This document shows, one piece after another, positions 10,744-19,891 of a stretch of 64,000 nt of DNA (the stretch's first letter is position 1; each line of letters starts with the position of its first letter). This DNA comes from Rhodosorus marinus (Eukaryota; Rhodophyta; Stylonematophyceae; Stylonematales; Stylonemataceae), in assembly GCA_029953675.1 (NCBI GenBank), contig JAMWBK010000003.1:3038001-3102000 (forward strand), written 5' to 3'. The notes below the pieces were generated by a model that saw only the letters and a program-made list of their open reading frames with translations, had not been told where the DNA came from and did no database searches. A program made the position numbers and the translations under genes.

Positions 10744-12110
10744 ATGTCTTCGGATAGGGATAGAGAGGAGCGAGAGTATGCGGATCGGTATAGTGATGAG
10801 AAGTACGATGACGCGGATGGAGGTGGGAGGAAGAACGAGGAAGAAATAGAGGATCGGGGGGTCGGGGATGAACGCGAAGATCGAGAAGGAAATGGCACTG
10901 GGGACCAGATGGAGGAAGAACTTGCTGTCTATGTTGGAAATTTCGAGTATAGAACCACAACAAGGGATCTTGAGAGGCTCTTTGAGAGGTTTGGATCCGT
11001 CAAGAAAGTGGACATGAAAGTTGGTAGGATGCAATGAAAAATTCAACTCGAAAACTTGGCCTTGCAAAAGCTCCGGAGGTCATAGAGTAGGAACTGACAT
11101 AGCTTGACTTTGGGGTTTGCTTTTTGCAAATAGGTTTCGCGTTTGTGTTCATGGGTAGCAAGGATGATGGTGACGATCTCATAAAGGAATTTGACGGGAC
11201 TACTTTTGGTAGCCGACAAAGACGGCTTCGAGTTGAATGGGCGAAGGGAGATGGTACATGCTTGCACACTGGGACTCGTTTGCTACCCCTGGACTTTTGT
11301 TTTTTCTGAAAACCTTTGTGTTAATTATTTTTCCTCGCTCTGTCCACCGTAGGTCGCGTGAAAAAACGCGAGGACTCAAGAAGGACTCAAAACATGGATC
11401 CGTCCGATACCGTCTTCGTGGTTGGCTTCGATCCGAGCTTGACCAAGGACGATGATCTCAGGGATTATTTCTCTGGTTCCGGCCGAATCGTGCGCTTGGA
11501 CGTGCGTGGTACGTTTGCGTTTATCCAGTATGGTTCTGTTGAAGATGCCACGGAGGCGATCAAGAACTGTCATGACACGTAAGCAAGCAAACAGAAAACA
11601 AATGTATACACCTGCCCACAGCTGGGTAAAGGTTAAGAGCGACCGCGTATAGCGCCGCTTGTTAAGCGTATACTCAGCTGACAGGAGAGGTGTTGGGCTT
11701 GTAGTGATTTGAATGGCAGAACGCTGACTGTGGAGTTTACTACGAAACGCCGAGGGGAGGACGGAGGCCGCAAGAGGGGTCGCAGCCGTAGCCCCCGCAG
11801 GCGTCGTGATGACTTTGGCCGGGGTGATCGATATCGCGACCGTGACCGTGATCATGATCGAGGTCGTGATCGTGACCGTGATCGTGATCATGACCGAGGT
11901 CGTGACCGCTACGATGACCGTGATCGTTACCGTGGTCGTGACCGCGATCGTGGTCGTGATCGTGGCCGAGACAGGGGTTACGATGACAAAGACAACTATG
12001 ATAGCCGCGGACGAGGCCGGGATGACGATCATGAAGCCGACCATCGACGCGACAGATCGCCGAGGAGGCAGCATCGCCGGCGAGACTCACCTGGATACGA
12101 CCGTGACTGA
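10744..12110 (+). CDS. SR-type splicing factor with two RRMs and an Arg-Asp-rich tail
   Basis: Nuclear RNA-binding protein expected to define exons and recruit the spliceosome. Exons 10744-11023, 11134-11253, 11353-11578 and 11705-12110 give 343 residues. An acidic/basic N-terminal 55 residues is followed by RRM1 (about 60-132) with RNP2 LAVYVGNF and RNP1 GFAFVFM, the latter formed by splicing, then RRM2 (about 150-225) with RNP2 VFVVGF and RNP1 RGTFAFIQY. The tail from about 238 starts with [13 protein letters not shown] and becomes long alternating Arg-Asp/His repeats, ending near [20 protein letters not shown]. Order and architecture match plant-type SR proteins with two RRMs. The tail has few Arg-Ser pairs; most are Arg-Asp. 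The last exon joins only through a split Thr codon. Confidence 0.93.
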
Positions 12111-13043
12111 CAGTTGATCCGTCGAGAAACTAGCGACTGCAATCATATTTGACCCGGGACATCATCGCTCGCACATCGAGTCAGAAGTTACTTCCCCATT
12201 GATCCACCATGCTTGCCTATGGTCCTCTACGCGAATCTGAATCAACGAATACCTGGGAAACGAACAGTTCAAACCGGACAACTACTCGTCTTTTATTAGC
12301 AAGAATCGTGGCGGACTTTCACAGATATCCTGAGCACCCAGCCGTAGCCATGGTAGCGTTTTTCTCTCCTGGGAGACATCATAGTTGCGACCTTCTCCGC
12401 ACACATCCTGAGCCGACTCTTAAGATGATGCCTGCATCCGTCGTTTCGCCAAAAAGACAACAGAAATTCTCTCTTTCAAGGCCACCTAGATCGAACTCCA
12501 TATTCGCGATGCCGATGATTAGCTGTAAACTTGACGAAATTCGAGGTGTATGGATGAGGACTTAAAAAGGCGCTAAGGGGGCAAGGGGGCACCACTTCTA
12601 CAGCTGCGGCCATTGTGAGCAATTCTCCCGTCAGACATTCCTGTGTGCTGGTACGTCTGGACAAGAGCGAGATCTTTGGAAGGAGTGGCTCGCGGACTCA
12701 GAGACCATGGCGTAGACATAGCTTGCTGACTTTAGAAGTTGTTCTCCTCCACATATATTTATCCAACCACCGTTAAAATCGCACGTACTCTCGCGGTGTA
12801 CTCGTCGACACGCCCCTTTGCTCTTAAGAGGTTAAAGTCCTGAATCCGTAGCCATGGGAGGTGGCTCGGAAAATCTATTTTGGAGGGGCCAAGGCAGTCC
12901 CTGCTTTCCATTGGGAAAGTGCTTCCCTTACTCGCTGTGCAAAGGAACCCGTTGAGGTCGAGCAAAGGCATCTTGTTTTATATACTTACAACGGAAGCTC
13001 TGTTCGCATTCGGCGGCAGAGGTTCCCTAACTCACTGTGGCAA
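12111..13043. other. Intergenic, no supported gene
   Basis: Lies between the 3' ends of the SR gene (+) and TIM17 (-). Short frames at 12209-12565 (+), 12476-12664 (-) and 12759-12971 (-) lack motifs, splice context or compositional bias. I see no repeat or RNA gene. Confidence 0.5.
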
Positions 13044-13834
13044 TTAGCTCATGAAACTGCTGGTACTAGATTCAGTTTCTGCTCCTGATCTGTACTGAGT
13101 TTTCTCTCTTTCAGCCATTTCCTGTCTCATTTTCTGGATTTCTTCAGGAGAGGGCGCTAAAACGGCACAAGAGCGGTGTTGGAAATGCTGTCAACGAAAC
13201 TGGGAATCGCATCATCACAGAAGTATGCGTGACAAAAGGATGCCCGTCTTACCTAATGAGTTTGACATTCTTGTTAATCCAATAGCCATTCCCTCAATCA
13301 AAGCGAGAAGAAGGCCTCCAACAGCTGCGGACTTGGCCATAGCTGAAGGACCGCTCCTGGCAGCCAAGACACCTCCAGTAATGGCGCCAGACGCTATACT
13401 GTTCCATGGATCTTCCTTCCCTCGTACTCCAACCAGCAAACAATCAAACGACGAAAAAACTCCTCCCCAAACCGCGAATGAACCTCCCAGTGCCGGTCCT
13501 TTTACTTTAACCGCATCGATCGCTCCCAAAAAGCGCTGTCCTCGCGGTGAATTTCTCGCTCCTTTGAAGAAATGCCATATCGAGCCTCCTATTGCACCCA
13601 TTCCAAATGCGCCGCCAACATCTAATCAACCGCCAACAAAATGAGCACAAACAGAAACACACGATCAGTCAGCAAAACAGCCCAGAACAAAATAGAAAAC
13701 ACATCGCCACCAAATTCATCGCATCGCAGAGGAACAGATAAAAACAATGACTACAAACAAACAACACAAGGAAACTCACCGTCCAAAATCCGATCAGGAC
13801 AAGGGTCCCGAACATGTTCCACACTATCGCTCAT
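13044..13834 (-). CDS. TIM17: Mitochondrial import inner membrane translocase subunit TIM17
   Basis: Core subunit of the TIM23 complex in the inner mitochondrial membrane, which imports presequence proteins. Exons 13834-13780, 13621-13253 and 13156-13044 give 178 residues. N-terminus [20 protein letters not shown] spans the first intron and carries the conserved Cys-Pro and GGAF motifs. Then follow [46 protein letters not shown] and [15 protein letters not shown], the family signature with four membrane segments. The third exon adds a hydrophilic tail ([17 protein letters not shown]). Frame arithmetic closes exactly. Length fits the family. The second conserved Cys is present, so the usual intramolecular disulfide is possible. 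Confidence 0.97.
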
Positions 13835-14854
13835 CTCCAAAGCCTAAACTCCCCAAACCCACCAAAAAACCTCAGATTCCTTCCCAGAACCCACCCACCC
13901 ACATTACCAACCCTACCTCCCCCCCGCCCCTCTCCCCGATCTCTTCCCAAAACCCAAAACCAACCCAAAACAACCTAATATACACAACCTTCAAACCTCC
14001 TCCCTCCCAACAAATCTATTATACAATAGCTCCCTCCTCATCACTCAACCCTCTTTCCTCCTTCCTCCGCCTTTTCACCCCGATACCTCATTCACCACAC
14101 CCCCCCCCCAAAAAAAAAACCAAATACCTCACAATTCCTCCCCACCGCCTCCACACATCCCCCCCACCAATTCCCCGTTTTCCAGTTTCCAGTCTCCTCT
14201 TCCCCTTAATCAAAGTAGACTGTTTATTTCATTTTCCCTCCTTCTTCCCCTTCCGCGGCCCTTTTGTTAGCGTTTTTTTTTTCGCCTTTCCTCTTTTTCC
14301 GCTTTTTCAACGTCCACATACAATATGAGAATATGAAAATGTCATCATATCATACGTCGGCAGCGAGTCACCTATCCATCCAAAGATAGTAGAAAGAAAA
14401 ACTCCCCTCCCCCTTCCCTTAAAAACGAAATAGCTTAATTACCCTCGACAAAATATCAAAATTGAAAGAAGCCAAACCCGACGAAATCGAAGGAAGAAAA
14501 AAAATATTGAGGAGGTGAGATATATTGATTGATTCAGTCTATTTTAATTGTTTTGGTATATTTCTGGTATGATTTGTATTTAAGTAATTTTTGTACGTGT
14601 TTGAGATGTTTTGGAAAACATTTTGCTTCTCTGGATTCTTGTGGTGTAGGAGGGGGTTATCGGGATAACACCGATTTCATGAATATGTTGAGTTTTGAAG
14701 TTATTGGAGGTATTTGGAATAAGATTCGGAGAAAGTTGAGGGGGTGGGGGAACGGGGAGGATATATGTTTAGGAGATTGACGACAGTCGTTCAGTAAAGT
14801 GGAAGCGGTGGTCGGGCTCGAGAATGTTTGGGTGAGGGGGTGTGACTGCTTAGA
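13835..14854. other. Low-complexity intergenic DNA
   Basis: 13840-14200 is extremely C/A/T-rich on the plus strand with a C-run followed by an A-run near 14101-14120. It gives a long Pro/Ser/Thr frame (13747-14328) that I regard as an artefact. 14300-14560 is AT-rich. The stretch holds the upstream regions of TIM17 (-) and of the candidate gene at 14855 (+), so promoters may lie here, but I see no defined element. Confidence 0.5.
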
Positions 14855-15423
14855 ATGGGAGGCCATTTGTTTTCGGATCAGATGAAAATTGATTGTCCAG
14901 GATGCGGAGGTGGAAGTGGGTTAGAAATCCGACCTTAGATCGTGCGGTTTTTGCCTTTTGTTTTAGGTGCTTGTCGATGCGCGCTTTGCGGTGGTGGAGG
15001 CGCGGCTTTGTTGCCTTGCTCAGGAAGTACGGGCGTCGTGTCCGGTATGTTCATATCCTACGAGAACAGTAACACACAGAAGAATGACCTAGTGCTTCTA
15101 GGGGTATGATTCTGTATCCATGGAACCACAGATTTGTATTTCTCTTAGACAGCTCGCAGAGGGCTCTAGGCGTGTGGAGTCGGAAGTTGCGAGCAGAAAG
15201 CATGGCCACCATCCCTTGCAAGTGGACAACGAATCGTTCATCAATCCCAATAGCTCAGGAGTCCTTGATCTCCAGCTCTTCGGACACTGCATCCAGATCA
15301 GCACCAACTGCTGGCACCCAGGGCAACACTCAACCTCTGAGCATGGCGAATGCCCGCTCACGTCTACCATCCGCTCAGTCCATACTTTTCAGTACCAATC
15401 GACTTGTTCGGAAATTCAGTTGA
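14855..15423 (+). CDS. Candidate small Cys-rich protein, tentative gene model
   Basis: Tentative three-exon model. Exon 1 starts MGGHLFSDQMKIDCPGCGG at 14855 and ends near 14900-14908; two donors fit (after GGA-G or GGA-A). Exon 2 is 14967-15044, after an excellent acceptor (tgttttag), and reads ACRCALCGGGGAALLPCSG, ending at gtatgt. Exon 3 would begin after ctcttag near 15138 and continue SSQRALGVWSRKL to a stop at 15421-15423. The CPGC...CRCALC pattern suggests a zinc-binding knuckle like those in DnaJ-type Cys-rich proteins, but the family is not recognised. The Ser-rich tail is unremarkable, and a shorter product ending at about 15135 is equally possible. No neighbour supports a role. Confidence 0.35.
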
Positions 15424-16970
15424 GCTTGAAGGTTGCCAAACGTCTGCTTGGCGACATCCAAATTCAGACTCTTAAGTTAAATCTATTCTTTCCAAAAAGA
15501 AGAACTTTTTACGACAGTCGGTCTTATTCAATAGTCTATCCAATTGAAAATTTATCCGACGCTCTTTCACAACCCCTACTTAGGGGGACTACTTCTATAG
15601 TAATAAACCAATAAATATCAATTCTAAAATATAATTGAACAATATTTGTTTTGTGTATCTTAGGAGTATCAGGGGTAGGTTCAGACCAATAAAAAGGTCA
15701 ATTTTCTATATTTAGATGCTAAACGCACTAGATTTTCCGTTTCTTTCTGTTTCCGGAGATAAGTCTGCAATATAATTTATCAGAAAAAAAGGAGAGGTTG
15801 CAGGCTTTCAGATAGTAATATACAGTATGAATACTAAATACTTTATTGTTTGCTAAAACAAATTGAATTGGGATTGTATGTAGATGGTATTATTTAGTGC
15901 ACTTTAGGATTGACGATAAAATTGCAAGATCTGAATGTCACATATCGCTAACACGGACGCCAACTCCGTGAACGAAAGGTGTGGACGAGGGTAGGGAGGC
16001 CAGGCATAGGGTTGAAGAGCAGAGAACCTTTCGGAGACAAAGCCAGGGCGAAGACACTGAAACAAGGCTAGCAGATTGGTTCCTCAGGTGACCATTGGCC
16101 TCGTGAAAATCCCCCCTTTTTTGTTGCGTGGTTTGTTTTTTGTTTGTTATCAAACTGTTGATGCTCTTGTGTTCAAGTTCATCTCTGCCTGTGGCTGCGC
16201 TGCTGCTCCTGTGACCGACAAGGTTGTAAATTTCATTTTGATATAGAGGTCTGACTCCAGTGTTGCCAAGCTGTTGGTATTCACCTGGCCTACATAGCTG
16301 TTGGAGAACTGGCCGTTGACAGTCTCTAATGAAAGTTAACTACTGAGGGACTCGTGAGAGCTGCATATGTCGAGTTCGTTTTCTGCTGACGTACTACGGA
16401 ACTAGCTCAGAAATGAACTATACTGACCATTTCATCTTCAACCGAAGAAGGGAACCCGGGTATACAGGTCCCGAGTTTTCAAGACTTGGTAACACCTTGG
16501 CTGAATTTGTCAGCAGGTGAGTACAGGCGAAGCTCCAGAGAGAGTTAGAATCCAGATTCAGTATACAAGCGACTTTAGATTCTTTGGAGGCTTATAGCAG
16601 AATCTGCTCTATTTTTGCGCCACAGAAATTGGGCCAACAGCTGCAGGCTCCTTGGAAGCGCTTGCATTTTGTGTCAACTCGTATGGGAGGCAATCGTGCT
16701 GTTGATTAGCGCAGGTCAGCACTGCGACCAGCCTATGAAAATGTGGCTGAAGGTTCTGATCGTTCTTCAAGTACGAGAATCTCTGGCATTCTCTCTTCTT
16801 GCTAATTTTGAATGGCCGACTAAAGTGCTCCAACCCTCCAGACTTTAACAATATTGCTACAGATGCTCAAAATCGCCATCGCACAGGGCTGTCTGGTGAA
16901 TAAGTAGGGCACAAGGCACTCAAGCTTTTTTGTGATACATTGTTCCTGACCGGCCGCGTTTCCTCGACAG
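15424..16970. other. AT-rich intergenic DNA
   Basis: 15430-15900 is AT-rich with stops in all frames. 15930-16970 is mixed sequence with no protein family match. The first exon of the RING-H2 gene, including its start codon, should lie in the last few hundred bases, but I could not identify it. The frames at 15938-16153 and 16609-16851 look accidental. Confidence 0.45.
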
Positions 16971-17736
16971 GTGCCTTCCACTAAGAAAACTATGTTGGAC
17001 CCTTCGAGGCAGTTCGACGGAAGATCGAGGAGATGGCGTGACTGGTAGCAGTCAGCAGAGTCAGAACGCTTCTTCCTCTCTTTGGGATAGGGAAATCAGA
17101 GCACTGTCGGCTCTGAACTTCGCGTGGTATATTGTCGGCTCTGGTTTGGTCGCACAGAGTAGCTCATGCGTACGCAAATTCTATGGTGCTTGGTTTTCAT
17201 TTTATATTCTCTTTACAGACAATAGAACTGAGCCAACTGGGTTGTTCATCTCTGTGTCCCACAGGCGGAGACGACCCCGCACGTATACAGGACGGTCTTC
17301 ATTCTCCTCCTTACTTACTACGTACTCTTGGGGCTTCCGGCAGCGTTCATTTTGGTCATGCTTTTCTGCTTCCCTTTCGTCGTCCAGTTCATTCGGTTTG
17401 CAGCTGGTCGCACACTTCGGCAACCCCGCGGTGCGTCACAGGAAGAGGTCTCCAACCTCGCATCAGAAAAATTCGAGCCGGATGATACGTCTGAGGAAGA
17501 CAGAAGCTGCGTTATATGCCTTTCCGACTACGACGTTGGTGATATGTTGCGAATACTTCCGTGCCAGGTGAGAAGACGGGTAGCAAAGAGGAGGTTCTCC
17601 ATCCTTCAGATTCTGATCGCCGTCTTTCTTTGAAAATGGTTAGCACGCGTTCCATGGGAAGTGTGTGGATCATTGGCTTCAACTGGACAAATCATGTCCC
17701 CTGTGCAAGCAGGACATCGATATCATTGACGTTTAG
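16971..17736 (+). CDS. Membrane-anchored RING-H2 E3 ubiquitin ligase (start exon not found)
   Basis: Transfers ubiquitin from an E2 to membrane or cytosolic substrates. Exons 16971-17169, 17265-17567 and 17644-17736. The first listed exon opens after a gacag acceptor and has no in-frame ATG, so an upstream exon must carry the start. It contains a possible membrane segment (ALNFAWYIVGSGLVAQ). Exon 2 has a long hydrophobic hairpin (VFILLLTYYVLLGLP, then AAFILVMLFCFPFVVQF) and the first half of the RING: CVICLSDYDVGDMLRILPCQ. The last exon completes it with HAFHGKCVDHWLQLDKSCPL and CKQD. All eight zinc ligands (C-C-C-H-H-C-C-C) are present, but only after splicing. The layout matches plant RING-H2 proteins with N-terminal membrane spans. 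Substrate unknown. Confidence 0.9.
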
Positions 17737-17856
17737 GAGGACGAGACTCGCTTTAAACTATTTATCCAGGGGACGTTAGGTATAGTTAGTAGAACGGGCG
17801 TTGGATTTCTTTCATGCACGTTCGGACGCGGCAAATAAGGACCAGCAACAGCACCT

Positions 17857-18972
17857 TCAACTCAGAGCAAACCTTCGAAGAGCGTTTCCACAGACACATT
17901 GCTTATCAAGTTTCGGGTAGGAAGCTTCCATGTTGAGACCGCATCCCCCGCAGGTAACCGATAGCTTTTCGCACGGCCCGAGTTTACATATGTACAAGTG
18001 CTTCTGCTGGTACAGGACAATGTGGTGAACTTCGAGTCCGTGGCGGGATGTCCCTTGGACATCAGTGGTTGCTGAATCTGCTCGCTTTCTTGCTTCAAGC
18101 GCGGCTGCTGAAGATGAGCGAACTCCATCGGCATCTGTGTCGGCCACTATCTCTCCAGTTTGAAGCAGATGACGAATATTCGCAAAGTTCACAGGAAGCA
18201 GGAGGAAAGAGCCATTGCCCTTCAGGACCCTCGCCACCTCCTTTAGATATCCGGCGAGTTTCGAGGTGCCTTCGCCAGTTACAAAACAGTCCAAGCAACC
18301 TTTGTCTACTACAACGCTAAAGGAAGAGCTGCGTATCCCCTGAAGACCTTGGGTAACGTCCATGACTCGAAAATCTATGTCCACAGACTGCGCTATGGCC
18401 TCCTTCTTCAGGAACTCAATCGCCTCCTCCACAAAGTCAACACCGACGAGCTTGAGCTCTTGGATCCTCTCGGAAGTGTCAGAAGACCCGTTCGCCAGAG
18501 TAAATAACAACGGGCTAGTTCCACAGCCAATATCCAGTACGGAGTCCCCATCGACTTTATCTACTTCCGTCGAAACGAACTCAGGCAGCCATTCGGCTGA
18601 GTACCATTCGTAAAATTCCAACTCATCGCCGTCGGATTTATAAAATTTGCTCCAGTATTCCACTTTATCGAACGACCCGCTCTCCTTAACCAGAGGAGAA
18701 GCACAAAGTACATAAGACAAGAAGCGGTTAGAGTGACCTCCAATCCGAACACATGGAATAAGACGAAGGCCCTTCCAGCATACCTGATCCTCTGTCATTT
18801 CGTTGCTCAAAACTGGGTCTTCCAAGTATTCGGAATTGTCCAACCGTCCACAGTCTTGGAAAGACATCCATTCTGATCGGTAGCGGTCGTTCTCCTTTCG
18901 TCGCCCCGAAGACCTGAAGACCTCTGGAGACTGCCTAGCGTGCGGAAAACGATGAGTGCGTGACATCGGCAT
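17857..18972 (-). CDS. EEF1A-lysine-methyltransferase-like enzyme (METTL10/EFM4 type) with Cys-rich tail
   Basis: S-adenosylmethionine-dependent methyltransferase. The frame is open across 371 codons, but 18783-18685 looks like a 99-nt intron (gtatgc...ttaag) that keeps the frame; removed, it gives 338 residues. Motifs after splicing: EYWSKFYKSDGDELEFYEWY (the family entry motif before the SAM fold), motif I VLDIGCGTSPLLFTLA, motif II VGVDFVEEAIEFL, and VVVDKGCLDCFV, which in the METTL10/METTL13 family positions the substrate. Known relatives methylate lysines of elongation factor 1A in the cytosol. The end is unusual: CGGCGLNMEASYPKLDKQCV continuing CGNALRRF makes a CxxC...CxC set that could bind zinc. 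The N-terminal 50 residues are basic and poorly conserved in type. Confidence 0.85.
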   Translation of the reverse strand: MPMSRTHRFPHARQSPEVFRSSGRRKENDRYRSEWMSFQDCGRLDNSEYLEDPVLSNEMTEDQVCWKGLRLIPCVRIGGHSNRFLSYVLCASPLVKESGSFDKVEYWSKFYKSDGDELEFYEWYSAEWLPEFVSTEVDKVDGDSVLDIGCGTSPLLFTLANGSSDTSERIQELKLVGVDFVEEAIEFLKKEAIAQSVDIDFRVMDVTQGLQGIRSSSFSVVVDKGCLDCFVTGEGTSKLAGYLKEVARVLKGNGSFLLLPVNFANIRHLLQTGEIVADTDADGVRSSSAAALEARKRADSATTDVQGTSRHGLEVHHIVLYQQKHLYICKLGPCEKLSVTCGGCGLNMEASYPKLDKQCVCGNALRRFALS

Positions 18973-19777
18973 GGAAAACTTTTGTGAGTTTAGATGGATT
19001 TCAGTAGCGCAACTGTCGAGTGCTTACTAGTTCTGTTACTAGTTCGAGTGAGAGACTCGCCAAAGGGCTTCTGGGGTATGGAACCCCCACTCCCGTTTGC
19101 AAAGCTATTGATGCTGTGTATACTTAAGAAAGAGATTCTCGAGTGGTTTTCGATCAGGGCGGGCTGAACTGAGATGGAGTTCATTGGCATCTCGGAGCCG
19201 TTGCTGGCAGTGCTTTTAGGCCAATATGATTTCGCCTCTTGAACTGTCGCGTAACCATTATGCTTGCGAGTGACGCGCCACAGCGAGTGACTTGTTGTCT
19301 GCCACAGTTTGTATTTGATTATGGATTGCCCAGCGGTCTTGTTGACGGCTGAGACTAACCAAGGTCGGCGATACTTCAGGACAGAGCACAATCAGCCTGG
19401 TCATTCAGCGTCTTGGTACAGGCAATTCATTGTCAGCATGAAAAGTGCCTCTACGCTAGTGATCGATAGCACGGTACCCAGGCCCCTATCAAAACGGGAG
19501 CACTCGAAAAGCACCGATACCAGGTATAATGCTGACGTTGTTTTTTCTTAATATACAATCAGTAGAATCCTGTCCAGGACCTGCGGCAAGAACAGACCCT
19601 TGAACGCAGCTTGCATGACAAGGTCAAGTCGGTGCAGTCACCAGACGACAAAACAACATGCTTGACTCATTCAGTTGAACCTGCTCGCAATCCCGGAGTT
19701 TTGCGCAGTCACAGTATGATCCGCCATCGGTTCAGATACTGATCATATTCTTGCTCCAGTCTTCGCCAACGCCGGCT
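18973..19777. other. Intergenic; one unassigned minus frame
   Basis: The frame at 18990-19391 (-), 133 codons, is open next to the methyltransferase start and contains WRVTRKHNGYATVQEAKSYW, but I recognise no family and see no splice signals linking it to the neighbour. The rest shows nothing clear. Confidence 0.35.
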
Positions 19778-19891
19778 ATGATGGACGCTCAGCGACGTAA
19801 GCTAATAGCTCAGCAAAATGCGCCGGCCGACGAGAAGTATCGCCATGTTCCAAAGCTCAGCTTCCATCACGAAGCAAACGCGGATATTCAG
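19778..19891 (+). CDS. Isolated coding exon, possibly the original first exon of the LOG gene
   Basis: ATG ATG GAC ... reads MMDAQRRKLIAQQNAPADEK then YRHVPKLSFHHEANADIQ and ends at a good donor (gtaagc) in phase 0. Composition looks coding. No matching downstream exon lies within the next 2.5 kb. Two facts tie it to the LOG copies downstream: a degraded version of its centre (gcgccggccgaaaggaagca) sits at about 22644, right before the exon-1 remnant of the LOG pseudogene, and phase 0 would fit a join to the KVSSVTVY start of LOG. It may be the true N-terminal exon of LOG, left behind by the duplications, or an exon whose partners are lost. Confidence 0.4.

Noticed and set aside
11376-12074. 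232-codon minus-strand frame rich in Ile/Val/Thr
   Set aside because: Complement of the Arg-Asp repeat of the SR gene; its composition is forced by the repeat and it crosses two SR introns.
13747-14328. 193-codon Pro/Ser/Thr frame
   Set aside because: Runs through C/A/T simple sequence and is antisense to TIM17 exon 1; no ordered motif.
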